From NCBI GenBank assembly GCA_037043455.1, contig JAWPHD010001222.1, positions 1 through 64,000 on the forward strand: a stretch of 64,000 bases of DNA, in the 5' to 3' direction. Position 1 is the first letter of the stretch. Each line of letters opens with the position of its first letter. A program made the translations under genes and the position numbers. Below the pieces are notes generated by a model. The model was not told the DNA's origin and made no database searches. It was given only the letters and a program-made list of their open reading frames with translations. Shown here in pieces: positions 12,871 to 24,998 of the stretch. This DNA comes from Cyrtodaria siliqua (lineage: Eukaryota; Mollusca; Bivalvia; Adapedonta; Hiatellidae).

Positions 12871-15000
12871 CGTTATACTACTATGTTTAATTCCTGTGTA
12901 CGCTAACTGACACTGTGGTTATACTACTATGTTTAATCCCTGTGTCTGCAAACTGACACTGTGGTTATACTACTATGTTTAATTCCTGTGTACGCTAACT
13001 GACACTGTGGTTATACTACTATGTTTATTTCATTGTGTTCGCTAACTGATACTGTGGTTATACTACTATGTTTAATCCCTTTGTCTGCTAACTGACACTG
13101 TGGTTATACTACTATGTTTAATTCCTGTGTCTGCTAACTGACACTGTGGTTATACTGCTATGTTTAATTCTTGTGTCTGCTAACTGACACTGTGGTTACA
13201 CTACTATGTTTATTTCATTGTGTCTGCTAACTGATACCGTGGTTATACTACTATGTTTAATTCCTGTGTCTGCTAACTGACACTGTGGTTATACAACTAT
13301 GTTTATTTCATTGTGTTCGCTAACTGATACTGTGGTTATACTACTATGTTTAATTAATTGTGTTCGCTAACTGACACTGTGGTTATACTACTATGTTTAA
13401 TTCCTGTGTCTGCTAACTGACACTGTGGTTACACTACTATGTTTAATTCCTGTGTCTGCTAACTGACACTGTGGTTACACTACTATGTTTAATTCTTGTG
13501 TCTGCTAACTGACACTGTGGTTACACTACTATGTTTAATTCCTGTGTCTGCTAACTGACACTGTGGTTATACTACTATGTTTAATTCTGGTGTCTGCTAA
13601 CTGACACTGTGGTTACACTACTATGTTTAATTCCTGTGTCTGCTAACTGACACTGTGGTTATACTGCTATGTTTAATTCCTGTGTCTGCTAACTGACATG
13701 TGGTTATACTACTATGTTTAATTCCTGTGTTCGCTAACTGACACTGTGGTTACACTACTATGTTTAATTCTTGTGTCTGCTAACTGACACTGTGGTTACA
13801 CTACTATGTTTAATTCTTGTGTCCGCTAACTGGCATGTGGTTATACTACTATGTTTAATTCCTGTGTCTGCTAACTGACACTGTGGTTACACTACTATGT
13901 TTAATTCTTGTGTCCGCTAACTGGCATGTGGTTATACTACTATGTTTAATTCCTGTGTCTGCTAACTGACACTGTGGTTACACTACTATGTTTAATTCTT
14001 GTGTCTGCTAACTGACACTGTGGTTACACTACTATGTTTAATTCCTGTGTCTGCTAACTGACACTGTGGTTACACTACTATGTTTAATTCTTGTGTCTGC
14101 TAACTGACACTGTGGTTACACTACTATGTTTAATTCCTGTGTCTGCTAACTGACACTGTGGTTATACTACTATGTTTAATTCTGGTGTCTGCTAACTGAC
14201 ACTGTGGTTACACTACTATGTTTAATTCCTGTGTCTGCTAACTGACACTGTGGTTATACTGCTATGTTTAATTCCTGTGTCTGCTAACTGACACTGTGGT
14301 TATACTGCTATGTTTAATTCTTGTGTCTGCTAACTGACACTGTGGTTACACTGCTATGTTTAATTCCTGTGTCTGCTAACTGACACTGTGGTTATACTGC
14401 TATGTTTAATTCTTGTGTACGCTAACTGACACTGTCGTTATACTACTATGTTTAATTCCTGTGTACGCTAACTGACACTGTGGTTATACTACTATGTTTA
14501 ATCCCTGTGTCTGCTAACTGACACTGTGGTTATACTACTATGTTTAATTCCTGTGTACGCTAACTGACACTGTGGTTATACTACTATGTTTATTTCATTG
14601 TGTTCGCTAACTGATACTGTGGTTATACTACTATGTTTAATCCCTTTGTCTGCTAACTGACACTGTGGTTATACTACTATGTTTAATTCCTGTGTCTGCT
14701 AACTGACACTGTGGTTATACTGCTATGTTTAATTCTTGTGTCTGCTAACTGACACTGTGGTTACACTACTATGTTTATTTCATTGTGTCTGCTAACTGAT
14801 ACCGTGGTTATACTACTATGTTTAATTCCTGTGTCTGCTAACTGACACTGTGGTTATACAACTATGTTTATTTCATTGTGTTCGCTAACTGATACTGTGG
14901 TTATACTACTATGTTTAATTCATTGTGTTCGCTAACTGACACTGTGGTTATACTACTATGTTTAATTCCTGTGTCTGCTAACTGACACTGTGGTTACACT
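12871..15000. repeat. Higher-order repeat, 1,565-bp period within the minisatellite
   Basis: Rare variants repeat in order at a constant offset: GTCGTTATAC at 12870 and 14435, TTTAATCCCTTTGTC at 13071 and 14636, and CTGATACCGT at 13231 and 14796. The offset of 1,565 is 34 units plus one base. This is a recent segmental copy of about 34 monomers. Confidence 0.85.
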
Positions 15001-18000
15001 ACTATGTTTAATTCCTGTGTCTGCTAACTGACACTGTGGTTATACTGCTATGTTAATTCCTATGTTCGATAAATGACACTGTGGTTATACTGCTATGTTT
15101 AATTCCTGTGTCTGCTAACTGACACTGTGGTTATACTTCTATGTTTAATTCCTGTGTCTGCTAACGGACACTGTGGTTATACTACTATGTTTAATTCCTG
15201 TGTACGCTAACTGACACTGTGGTTATACTACTATGTTTCTTTCATTGTGTTCGCTAACTGATACTGTGGTTATACTACTATGTTTAATTCTTGTGTCTGC
15301 TAACTGACACTGTAGTTATACTACTATGTTTATTTCATTGTGTTCGCTAACTGATACTGTGGTTATACTTCTATGTTTAATTCCTGTGTCTGCTAACTGA
15401 CACTGTGGTTATACTGCTATGTTTAATTCCTGTGTCTGCTAACTGACACTGTGGTTAAACTACTATGTTTAATTCATGTGTACGCTAACTGACACTGTGG
15501 TTATACTACTATGTTTATTTCATTGTGTTCGCTAACTGATACTGTGGTTATACTACTATGTTTAATTCTTGTGTCTGCTAACTGACACTGTGGTTATACT
15601 GCTATGTTTAATTCTTGTGTCTGCTATCTGACACTGTGGTTATACTACTATGTTTAATTCTTGTGTCTGCTAACTGACACGTTGGATACACTACTATGTT
15701 TAATTCCTGTGTCCGCTAACTGGCATGTGGTTATACTGCTATGTTTAATTCTTGTGTCTGCTAACTGACACTGTGGTTACACTACTATGTTTAATTCCTG
15801 TGTCTGCTAACTGGCACTGTGGTTATACCACTATGTTTAATTCCTGTGTCTGCTAACTGACACTGTGGTTATACTGCTATGTTTAATTCTTGTGTCTGCT
15901 AACTGACACTGTGGTTATACTGCTATGTTTAATTCTTGTGTACGCTAACTGACACTGTGGTTATACTACTATGTTTATTTCATTGTGTTCGCTAACTGAT
16001 ACTGTGGTTATACTACTATTTTTATTTCATTGTGTTCGCTAACTGACACTGTGGTTATACTACTATGTTTAATTCCTGTGTCTGCTAACTGACACTGTGG
16101 TTATACTACTATGTTTAATTCCTGTGTCTGCTAACTGACACTGTGGTTATACTGCTATGTTAATTCCTATGTTCGATAAATGACACTGTGGTTATACTGC
16201 TATGTTTAATTCCTGTGTCTGCTAACTGACACTGTGGTTATACTTCTATGTTTAATTCCTGTGTACGCTAACTGACACTGTGGTTATACTACTATGTTTA
16301 TTTCATTGTGTTCGCTAACTGATACTGTGGTTATACTACTATGTTTAATTCTTGTGTCTGCTAACTGCCACTGTGGTTATACTGCTATGTTTAATTCTTG
16401 TGTCTGCTAACTGACACTGTGGTTATACTACTATGTTTAATTCTTGTGTCTGCTAACTGACATGTGGTTATACTACTATGTTTAATTCCTGTGTCCGCTA
16501 ACTGGCATGTGGTTATACTGCTATGTTTAATTATTGTGTCTGCTAACTGACACTGTGGTTACACTACTATGTTTAATTCCTGTGTCCGCTAACTGGCATG
16601 TGGTTATACTACTATGTTTAATTCTTGTGTCCGCTAACTGACACTGTGGTTATACTGCTATGTTTAATTCCTGTGTCTGCTAACTGGCATGTGGTTATAC
16701 TGCTATGTTTAATTCTTGTGTCTGCTAACTGACACTGTGGTTACACTACTATGTTTAATTCCTGTGTCTGCTAACTGGCATGTGGTTATACTACTATGTT
16801 TAATTCTTGTGTCCGCTAACTGGCATGTGGTTATACTACTATGTTTAATTCCTGTGTCCGCTAACTGACACTGTGGTTATACTGCTATGTTTAATTCTTG
16901 TGTCTGCTAACTGGCATGTGGTTATACTACTATGTTTAATTCCTGTGTCCGCTAACTGGCATGTGGTTATACTACTATGTTTAATTATTGTGTCCGCTAA
17001 CTGACACTGTGGTTATACTGCTATGTTTAATTCCTGTGTCTGCTAACTGGCATGTGGTTATACTGCTATGTTTAATTCTTGTGTCTGCTAACTGACACTG
17101 TGGTTACACTACTATGTTTAATTCCTGTGTCTGCTAACTGGCATGTGGTTATACTGCTATGTTTAATTCTTGTGTCTGCTAACTGTCACTGTGGTTACAC
17201 TACTATGTTTAATTCCTGTGTCTGCTAACTGACACTGTGGTTATACTGCTATGTTTAATTCTTGTGTACGCTAACTGACACTGTGGTTATACTACTATGT
17301 TTAATTCCTGTGTACGCTAACTGACACTGTGGTTATACTACTATGTTTAATCCCTGTGTCTGCTAACTGACACTGTGGTTATACTACTATGTTTAATTCC
17401 TGTGTACGCTAACTGACACTGTGGTTATACTACTATGTTTATTTCATTGTGTTCGCTAACTGATACTGTGGTTATACTACTATGTTTAATTCCTGTGTCT
17501 GCTAACTGACACTGTGGTTATACTACTATGTTTAATTCCTGTGTCTGCTAACTGACATGTGGTTACACTACTATGTTTAATTCCTGTGTCTGCTAACTGA
17601 TACTGTGGTTATACTACTATGTTTAATTCCTGTGTACGCTAACTGACACTGTGGTTATACTACTATGTTTAATTCTTGTGTCTGCTAACTGACATGTGGT
17701 TACACTACTATGTTTAATTCCTGTGTCTGCTAACTGACACTGTGGTTATACTACTATGTTTAATCCCTGTGTCTGCTAACTGACACTGTGGTTATACTAC
17801 TATGTTTAATTCCTGTGTCCGGTAACTGGCATGTGGTTATACTGCTATGTTTAATTCTTGTGTCTGCTAACTGACACTGTGGTTACACTACTATGTTTAA
17901 TTCCTGTGTCTGCTAACTGACACTGTGGTTATACTGCTATGTTTAATTCTTGTGTACGCTAACTGACACTGTGGTTATACTACTATGTTTAATTCCTGTG

Positions 18001-20233
18001 TCTGCTAACTGATACTGTGGTTATACTACTATGTTTAATTCCTGTGTACGCTAACTGACACTGTGGTTATACTACTATGTTTAATTCTTGTGTCTGCTAA
18101 CTGACATGTGGTTACACTACTATGTTTAATTCCTGTGTCTGCTAACTGACACTGTGGTTATACTACTATGTTTAATCCCTGTGTCTGCTAACTGACACTG
18201 TGGTTATACTACTATGTTTAATTCCTGTGTACGCTAACTGACACTGTGGTTATACTACTATGTTTATTTCATTGTGTCTGCTAACGGATACTGTGGTTAT
18301 ACTACTATGTTTAATTCCTGTGTCCGCTAACTGGCACTGTGGTTATACTGCTATGTTTAATTCTTGTGTCTGCTAACTGACATGTGGTTATACTACTATG
18401 TTTAATTCCTGTGTCTGCTAACTGACACTGTGGTTATACTGCTATGTTTAATTCTTGTGTCTGCTAACTGACACTGTGGTTATACTACTATGTTTGATTC
18501 CTGTGTCCGCTAACTGGCACTGTGGTTAACCTACTATGTTTAATTCCTGTGTCTGCTAACTGACACTGTGGTTACACTACTATGTTTAATTCCTGTGTCT
18601 GCTAACTGACACTGTGGTTATACTGCTATGTTTAATTCTTGTGTACGCTAACTGACACTGTAGTTATACTACTATGTTTAATCCCTGTGTCTGCTAACTG
18701 ACACTGTGGTTAACCTACTATGTTTAATTCCTGTGTCTGCTAACTGACACTGTGGTTACACTACTATGTTTAATTCCTGTGTCTGCTAACTGACACTGTG
18801 GTCATACAGCTATGTTTAATTCTTGTGTACGCTAACTGACACTGTGGTTATACTACTATGTTTAATTCCTGTGTACGCTAACTGACACTGTGGTTATACT
18901 ACTATGTTTAATCCCTGTGTCTGCTAACTGACACTGTGGTTATACTACTATGTTTAATTCCTGTGTACGCTAACTGACACTGTGGTGATACTACTATGTT
19001 TATTTCATTGTGTTCGCTAACTGATACTGTGGTTATACTACTATGTTTAATTCCTGTGTCTGCTAACTGACACTGTGGTTATACTGCTATGTTTAAATTC
19101 TGTGTACGCTAACTGACACTGTGGTTATTCTACTATGTTTATTTCATTGTGTTCGCTAACTGATACTGTGGTTATACTACTATGTTTAATTCCTGTGTCT
19201 GCTAACTGACACTGTGGTTATACTACTATGTTTAATTCCTGTGTCTGCTAACTGACATGTGGTTACACTACTATGTTTATTTCATTGTGTCTGCTAACTG
19301 ACACTGTGGTTATACTGCTATGTTTAATTCTTGTGTCTGCTAACTGACACTGTGGTTATACTACTATGTTTATTTCATTGTGTTCGCTAACTGATACTGT
19401 GGTTATACTACTATGTTTAATTCATTGTGTTCGCTAACTGACACTGTGGTTATACTACTATGTTTAATTCCTGTGTCTGCTAACTGACACTGTGGTTATA
19501 CTACTATGTTTAATTCCTGTGTCTGCTAACTGACACTGTGGTTATACTGCTATGTTAATTCCTATGTTCGATAAATGACACTGTGGTTATACTGCTATGT
19601 TTAATTCCTGTGTCTGCTAACTGACACTGTGGTTATACTTCTATGTTTAATTCCTGTGTCTGCTAACTGACACTGTGGTTATACTACTAAGTTTAATTCC
19701 TGTGTCTGCTAACTGACACTGTGGTTATACTACTATGTTTAATTCATGTGTGTTCTAACTGACACTGTGGTTATACTGCTATGTTTATTTCATGTGTTCG
19801 CTCACTGACACTGTGGTTATACTACTATGTTTAATTCCTGTGTCTGCTAACTGACACTGTGGTTATAATGCTATGTTTATTTCATGTGTTCGCTAACTGG
19901 CACTGTGGTTATACTACTATGTTTAATTCCTGTGTCTTCTAACTGACACTGTGGTTATACTGCTATGTTTATTTCATGTGTTCGCTAACTGACACTGTGG
20001 TTATACTACTATGTTTAATTCCTGTCAGACACTGTGGTTATACTGCTATGTTTATTTCATGTGTTCGCTAACTGGCACTGTGGTTATACTACTATGTTTA
20101 ATTCTTTTGTCTGCTAACTGACACTGTGGTTATACTACTTTGTTTAATTCCTATGTTCGATAAATGACACTGTGGTTATACTGCTATGTTTAATTCATGT
20201 GTTAGCTAACTGACGCTGTGGTTATACTAATAT

Positions 20234-20791
20234 ACTGAACAAAAAAGGAAACTTCCGCATTTTAAGCTGTGATTTGCATAGGGTTGACTTTGTTACACTT
20301 TGTACACCAATCTAGATACCATTTCATCATTATATACTTATCACTAAATCATTCTGATCACTATTAATAATCATCAAAAACCATAGTTAGTGTGTTGCTG
20401 CTAAAACATGTTTTATTCATATTGCGAAATCACTATATTTGTATTATAAAGGGAGGTAATCTGAAAATATTCATTCTTAAAAGCTGTATGGCGCAAAAGT
20501 GAGTGAACATGTCAGCTTATTTTCTCCGTCTTTTTGGTGCTGGGATCATATTCTGTTTATTTCAATAGAACCAAACTGTGTTAAATCAAAGTTTAAACCA
20601 CAAGACCCGGAAATGATGTTTAAACCAAAAACAAGGGGAATAACTTTGCGTACGAGTTTGATTCAAGGAAAATTGTTTTTATGACAGTACTGGCATTTTA
20701 ACAAAGGTATTAACATATAAGACCAAACAAAATATATTTACATTGTGTACATGTATGGGTAAAGTTGCGGAAGTTTCTTTTTTTGTTGAGT
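20234..20791. mobile_element. Inverted-repeat element inserted in the 46-bp array
   Basis: The ends are inverted copies of about 26 bp: ACTGAACAAAAAAGGAAACT at 20234 and the complement of ACTCAACAAAAAAAGAAACT ending at 20791, both followed inward by TCCGCA. Array units flank both sides (to 20232 and from about 20793), so it inserted into the minisatellite. The interior of about 500 bp has no recognisable transposase; its 61-residue ORF matches nothing I know. It is a non-autonomous DNA transposon (MITE-like) of unassigned family. Confidence 0.7.
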
Positions 20792-20792
20792 C

Positions 20793-20955
20793 CATGTGCA
20801 CGCTAAATGACACTGTGGTTATAATGGTATGTTTAATGCCTGTGTTCGATAAATGACGCTGTGGTTATACATGTGTGTTTAATTCCATTGTTCGAAAAAT
20901 GAAACTGTAGTTATACTGGTATGACTAATTGCTGTGCTCAATAGATCCCAATGTG
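20793..20955. repeat. Degenerate right edge of the 46-bp minisatellite
   Basis: Three to four diverged units (for example CTAAATGACACTGTGG, GATAAATGACGCTGTGG and AAAAATGAAACTGTAG) continue the array beyond the inserted element and fade out before the foldback arm. Confidence 0.8.
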
Positions 20956-21224
20956 TTTATATAGAGTTTAATTAACATTGTTGAAGTGATACGGGAAATA
21001 ATTCCCGAGTGAGAAAGATTCTTGCGATATAGAAACGAATTTTTTTTCGAACAAGTTTCTATATCGCAGGAATATTACTCACGAGTGAATTATTTTCCGT
21101 ATCACGACAAAAATGTTAATTAAACTATATAATATATATTCTGTGATGAATTTCTTTCCAATCGTCTTTTGACACAAGTATTCCTTCTTCTGTCACTCCT
21201 TTGGCGACAGTGCGGAGTAATATC

Positions 21225-21260
21225 ATGACGTCAATTCGTGACGTAATATCGTGACGTCTA
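21225..21260. promoter_or_regulatory. Cluster of CRE-like TGACGT motifs in the foldback arm
   Basis: Module B holds TGACGTCA, TGACGTAA and TGACGTCT within about 35 bases. The right arm keeps TGACGTAA-type and GACGTCACG copies near 24087-24115, although one site there reads TTGACGGC. CREB/ATF binding is only an inference from the motif. Confidence 0.35.
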
Positions 21261-21450
21261 TCGCTTAGATCATAACATTTGGCTACTATGCTATCTTGCA
21301 CACTAGGCGAGATAGCTCAGTAGAGGACGGAATATTTTATAGATTTTCTCAAACTGGGAAATTTCTATAATTCATCACAGAATATATAATATACTGATAT
21401 AATTATTTCCTGTGTATGTGTTAATTTCTGTGTTCACACTGTGGAGTATT

Positions 21451-22205
21451 TAATGTCCATGGATACTATGCAATATGTAATAGACAATATTCTAGTTACA
21501 CCAAGTGAATTTTCATGAATACTGTGCAATATGTAATAGACAATATTCTAGTTACACCAAGTGAATGTCCATGGCTACTATGCAATATGTAATAGACAAT
21601 ATTCTAGTTACACCAAGTGAATGTGCATGGATACTATGCAATATGTACCAGACAACATTCTAGTTACACCAAGTGAATGTGCATGGATACTATGCAATAT
21701 GTAATAGACAATATTCTAGTTACACCAAGTGAATGTGCATGGATACTATGCAACATGTAATAGACAATATTCTAGTTACACCAAGTGAATTTTCATGGAT
21801 ACTATGCAATATGTAATAGACAATATTCTAGTTACACCAAGTGAATGTGCATGGATACTATGCAATATGTACTAGACAATATTATAGTTGCACCAACTGA
21901 ATGTCCATGGATAATATGCAATCTGTACTAGACAATATTCTAGTTACACTAAGTGAATGTCCATGGCTACTATGCAATATGTAATAGACAATATTCTAGT
22001 TACACCAACTGAATGTCCATGGCTACTATGCAATATGTAATAGACAATATTCTAGTTACACCAAGTGAATGTGCATGGATACTATGCAATATGTACTAGA
22101 CAATATTCTAGTTACACCAAGTGAATGTCCATGGCTACTATGCAATATGTAATAGACAATATTCTAGTTACACCAATTGAATGTATATGGCTACTATGCA
22201 ATATG
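21451..22205. repeat. 56-bp minisatellite, left block
   Basis: About 13-14 copies of a 56-bp unit beginning ATACTATGCAATATGTAATA and containing CTAGTTACACCAAGTGAATG. This block is rich in the ATGTGCATGGATAC variant. It lies between the foldback arms and is cut at 22210 by an insertion. Confidence 0.93.
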
Positions 22206-22216
22206 TAATATACAAT

Positions 22217-22372
22217 TATTGCCTTTTGATGAGGTCAATACATTGTTTTATCGACCTGAGAAAAGGGATATTGACCGAGAAAAGGGATATTGACCGAGGA
22301 CGAAGTCCTCGGTCAATATCCCTTTTCTCAGGTCGATAAAACAATGTATTGACCGATATTAAAAAGGCAATT
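22217..22372. repeat. Palindrome with arms of about 70 bp
   Basis: GGTCAATACATTGTTTTATC and the following CGACCTGAGAAAAGGGATAT recur inverted around a centre near 22300. The left arm has an extra 21-bp tandem copy (GAGAAAAGGGATATTGACC). It would extrude a strong hairpin. Confidence 0.85.
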
Positions 22373-22420
22373 ATCGTTTTATTATAAAATGCCAGGGGAA
22401 AAATTCTAACCCAAGTGTCT

Positions 22421-22762
22421 TTAAAAAGTTGACAACAACCGACAAAGAGTGATCTCAATAGCTCTCAATGCTATTAAAGTTGATTTTTTGTAAAGTTCTC
22501 CTTTTTTATTTCTCGCCTCGAGATAGAAATCACTCAACAATTGATTAAGTTCCTCTTTTGGTAAATTTACAAAATCTGCTGATAAATGTCTGCACGCTAA
22601 ATACTCCCGAAGTACATTTACTGCAGTAACTGTTGACTTTTTGGTGTTATCAAAATTCACGTCTTCTAAAATTTTAGTTTTCTGTTCAGTCGATAACTTT
22701 GCGAATCTGTCGGTAACAGTTGTAACGCCGAATTTGATTGGATGATAGTTAACATACGTCAT
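22421..22762 (-). CDS. Crypton/KIAA1958-like recombinase N-terminal fragment
   Basis: The 113-residue frame starts MTYVNYHPIKFGV. It contains NTKKSTVTAVNVLREYL, then FVNLPKEELNQLLSDFY and KKGELYKKSTLIALRA (residues about 39-100). This resembles the SAM-like core-binding domain found before the catalytic domain in Crypton-derived proteins (KIAA1958-like, DUF3504), which bind DNA for recombination. The usual continuation (...R..I.R.L) is replaced after ALRAIEI by an unrelated end and stop, and the catalytic half is absent. Identification is by recall of conserved positions; the alternative is a captured host fragment. Confidence 0.55.
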   Translation of the reverse strand: MTYVNYHPIKFGVTTVTDRFAKLSTEQKTKILEDVNFDNTKKSTVTAVNVLREYLACRHLSADFVNLPKEELNQLLSDFYLEARNKKGELYKKSTLIALRAIEITLCRLLSTF

Positions 22763-22943
22763 TGTATCATTCGTCCCCAGTGCTTTTCGCTCGTGACCAT
22801 TTTCTAGCCCCGCCTACGAGTCAATACGAAAAGTCAATATGCATTGTTAGCCTTTCCTCAGGTCAATACGCTTTATTATAGGGAATCATGTGACCACCGT
22901 CTGTCCAATCATTTTCTTTTAAATTTTTGATTTTATAATAATA

Positions 22944-23933
22944 GACAATATTCTAGTTACACCAACTGAATGTCCATGGATACTATGCAATATGTACTAG
23001 ACAATATTCTAGTAACACCAAGTGAATGTCCATGGCTACTATGCAATACGTAATAGACAATATTCTACTTACACCAAGTGAATGTCCATGGCTACTATGC
23101 AATATGTAATAGACAATATTCCAGTTACACCAAGTGAATATCCATGGCTACTATGCAATATGTAATAGACAATATTCTAGTTACACCAAGTGAATGTCCA
23201 TGGCTACTATGCAATATGTAATAGACAATATTCTAGCTACACCAAGTGAATGTCCATCGCTACTATGCAATATGTAATAGACAATATTCTAATTACACCA
23301 AGTGAATGTCAATGGCTACTATGCAATATGTAATAGACAATATTCTAGTTACACCAAGTAAATGTCCATGGCTACTATGCAATATGTAATAGACAATATT
23401 CTAGTTACACCAAGTGAATGTCCATGGCTACTATGCAATATGTAATAGACAATATTCTAGTTTCACCAAGTGAACGTCCATGGCTACTATGCAATATGTA
23501 ATAGACAATATTCTAGTTACACCAAGTGAATGTCCATGGCTACTATGCAATATGTAATAGACAATATTCTAGTTACACCAAGTGAATGTCCATGGCTACT
23601 ATGTAATATGTAATAGACAATATTCTAGTTACACCAAGTGAATGTCCATGGCTACTATGCAATATGTAATAGACACTATTCTAGTTACACCAAGTGAATG
23701 TCCATGGCTACTATGCAATATGTAATAGACAATATTCTAGTTACACCAAGTGAATGTTCATGGCTACTATGCTATATGTAATAGACAATATTCTAGTTTC
23801 ACCAAGTTAATGTCCATGGCTACTATGCAATATGTAATTGACAATATTCTAGTTACACCAAGTGAATGTCCATGGCTACTATGCAATATGTAAAAGACAA
23901 TATCCTAGTTACATCAAGTGAATTTTCTTACAA
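22944..23933. repeat. 56-bp minisatellite, right block
   Basis: About 17-18 copies of the same 56-bp unit as the left block, mostly the GTCCATGGCTACTATGC variant. It ends at 23933, close to the right foldback arm. The difference in variant content from the left block suggests separate homogenisation. Confidence 0.93.
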
Positions 23934-24354
23934 CGCGTTTTGAAATTATATTATATATTCTGTGATGAATTAAAGAAATTTCCCAATCTGAGAAAATCTA
24001 TAACATATCCCTTCCTCTACTGTGCTATCTCGCCTAGTGTGCAAGATATCTTAGCACAGTAGCCAAATGTTATGAACTAAACGATAGACGTCACGATATT
24101 ACGTCACGAATTGACGGCATGATATTACTCCGCGCCAAAGGAGTGACAGAAGAAGGAATACTTGTGTCAAAAGACGATTGGAAAGAAATTCATCACAGAA
24201 TATATATTATATAGTTTAATTAACATTTTTGTCGTGATACGGAAAATAATTCACTCGTGATGAAAACGCACTCGTTTCTATATCGCAAGAAACTTTCTCA
24301 CTCGGGAATTATTTTCCGTATCACTTCAACAATGTTAATTAAACTCTATATATC

Positions 24355-24900
24355 AACATTAAATATGTCGTCTAACCATGGATAAATATGAGCTGTTTAA
24401 ATTATACATTGACCTAAACTTATATTGTCTTGTGGTGGATTAGCTTCTATGTTGTCTAACCATAAGTAGTTGACTTTAGTTATTAATATTTTAAATCTCA
24501 TCTTTTTTTATTCATGTTAGAAAGCATATAACATTGTTTTAACAAATGTGTGTACATATTGTAAATATATTTTTTTTGTTTGAGTTCCATAGGTCATACT
24601 CACTGGACGCCGAATACGTTATCCTCGATAAATAAAGATATTATTATTATTATTATTAAATAAATTATTAAAAAAGGAAAAAGAATGGAACGTCTTTAAC
24701 GTGATCGGAGGATAGCCTCCGATAAATGTATACAAAAATATTCACACGTTCAGATAAAAAAATATTTTTTTTGTATAATCTTCGAAGTATTTTCCAGTGA
24801 CTCTAGAATCCAGATTTGCAAACACTACTGTTTACTTTTCTGAAAGACAATTTCATTAATTACACATTTCACACTCCATGATATCATGTACAGATGTCCT
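24355..24900. other. AT-rich spacer with ATT microsatellite
   Basis: ATAAATAAAGATATTATTATT at about 24630-24657 looks like the 3' tail of a non-LTR element (AATAAA plus a simple repeat), but no coding part precedes it. Nothing else is recognised. Confidence 0.35.
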
Positions 24901-24998
24901 TGAAGGTATACTAAAGGAAAAAAGAAACGCAACTCTGGAATTTCCGCTATATATTATATGTATAGTATGCTGCTGTTAAGGACATCATATTTCGAGCT

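Larger units (their letters stand above)
4770..20232. repeat. 46-bp minisatellite, about 335 copies
   Basis: About 15.5 kb of head-to-tail copies of a 46-bp unit beginning CTAACTGACACTGTGGTTAT and continuing through TATGTTTAATTCCTGTGTCTG. Single-base variants mark unit types: 45-bp units with GACATGTGG or GGCATGTGG, units with TTTATTTCATTGTG, and units with TTCG, TACG or TCCG in place of TCTG. The left edge (4770-6120) is more diverged and rich in CTAAATGACA units, while the interior is homogeneous, as expected when unequal exchange homogenises the centre. Higher-order repeats are visible: offsets of 507 bp near 8.9-9.8 kb and 1,565 bp near 12.9-14.9 kb. No ORF spans it. Confidence 0.97.
22211..22938 (-). 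mobile_element. 728-bp Crypton-like insertion with 5-bp target duplication
   Basis: The 56-bp array stops at TAATA (22206-22210) and resumes at TAATA (22939-22943), so 22211-22938 is an insertion flanked by a 5-bp duplication. It carries a palindrome at its left end (22217-22372) and a 113-residue minus-strand ORF resembling the N-terminal region of Crypton-type tyrosine recombinases. The catalytic R-H-R-Y domain is missing, so it is a non-autonomous or deleted copy. Confidence 0.6.
20959..24352. mobile_element. Composite foldback with an internal minisatellite
   Basis: The left arm 20959-21391 and right arm about 23950-24352 are inverted copies. Each arm has two modules. The outer module A (20959-21130 and 24210-24352) is itself a hairpin, beginning TATAGAGTTTAATTAACATT and including CGTATCAC and TTTCTATATCGCA. 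The inner module B (21133-21391 and 23953-24208) has its own ends ATATTCTGTGATGAATT and its complement. The order A-B-array-B'-A' makes the whole 3.4 kb a large inverted repeat. It may be one foldback transposon that captured a minisatellite, or two MITE pairs placed symmetrically by an inverted duplication. No transposase belongs to the arms. Confidence 0.75.

Noticed and set aside
4770..23933. CRISPR array
   Set aside because: The repeats are head-to-tail with no unique spacers and the context is eukaryotic; they are minisatellites.
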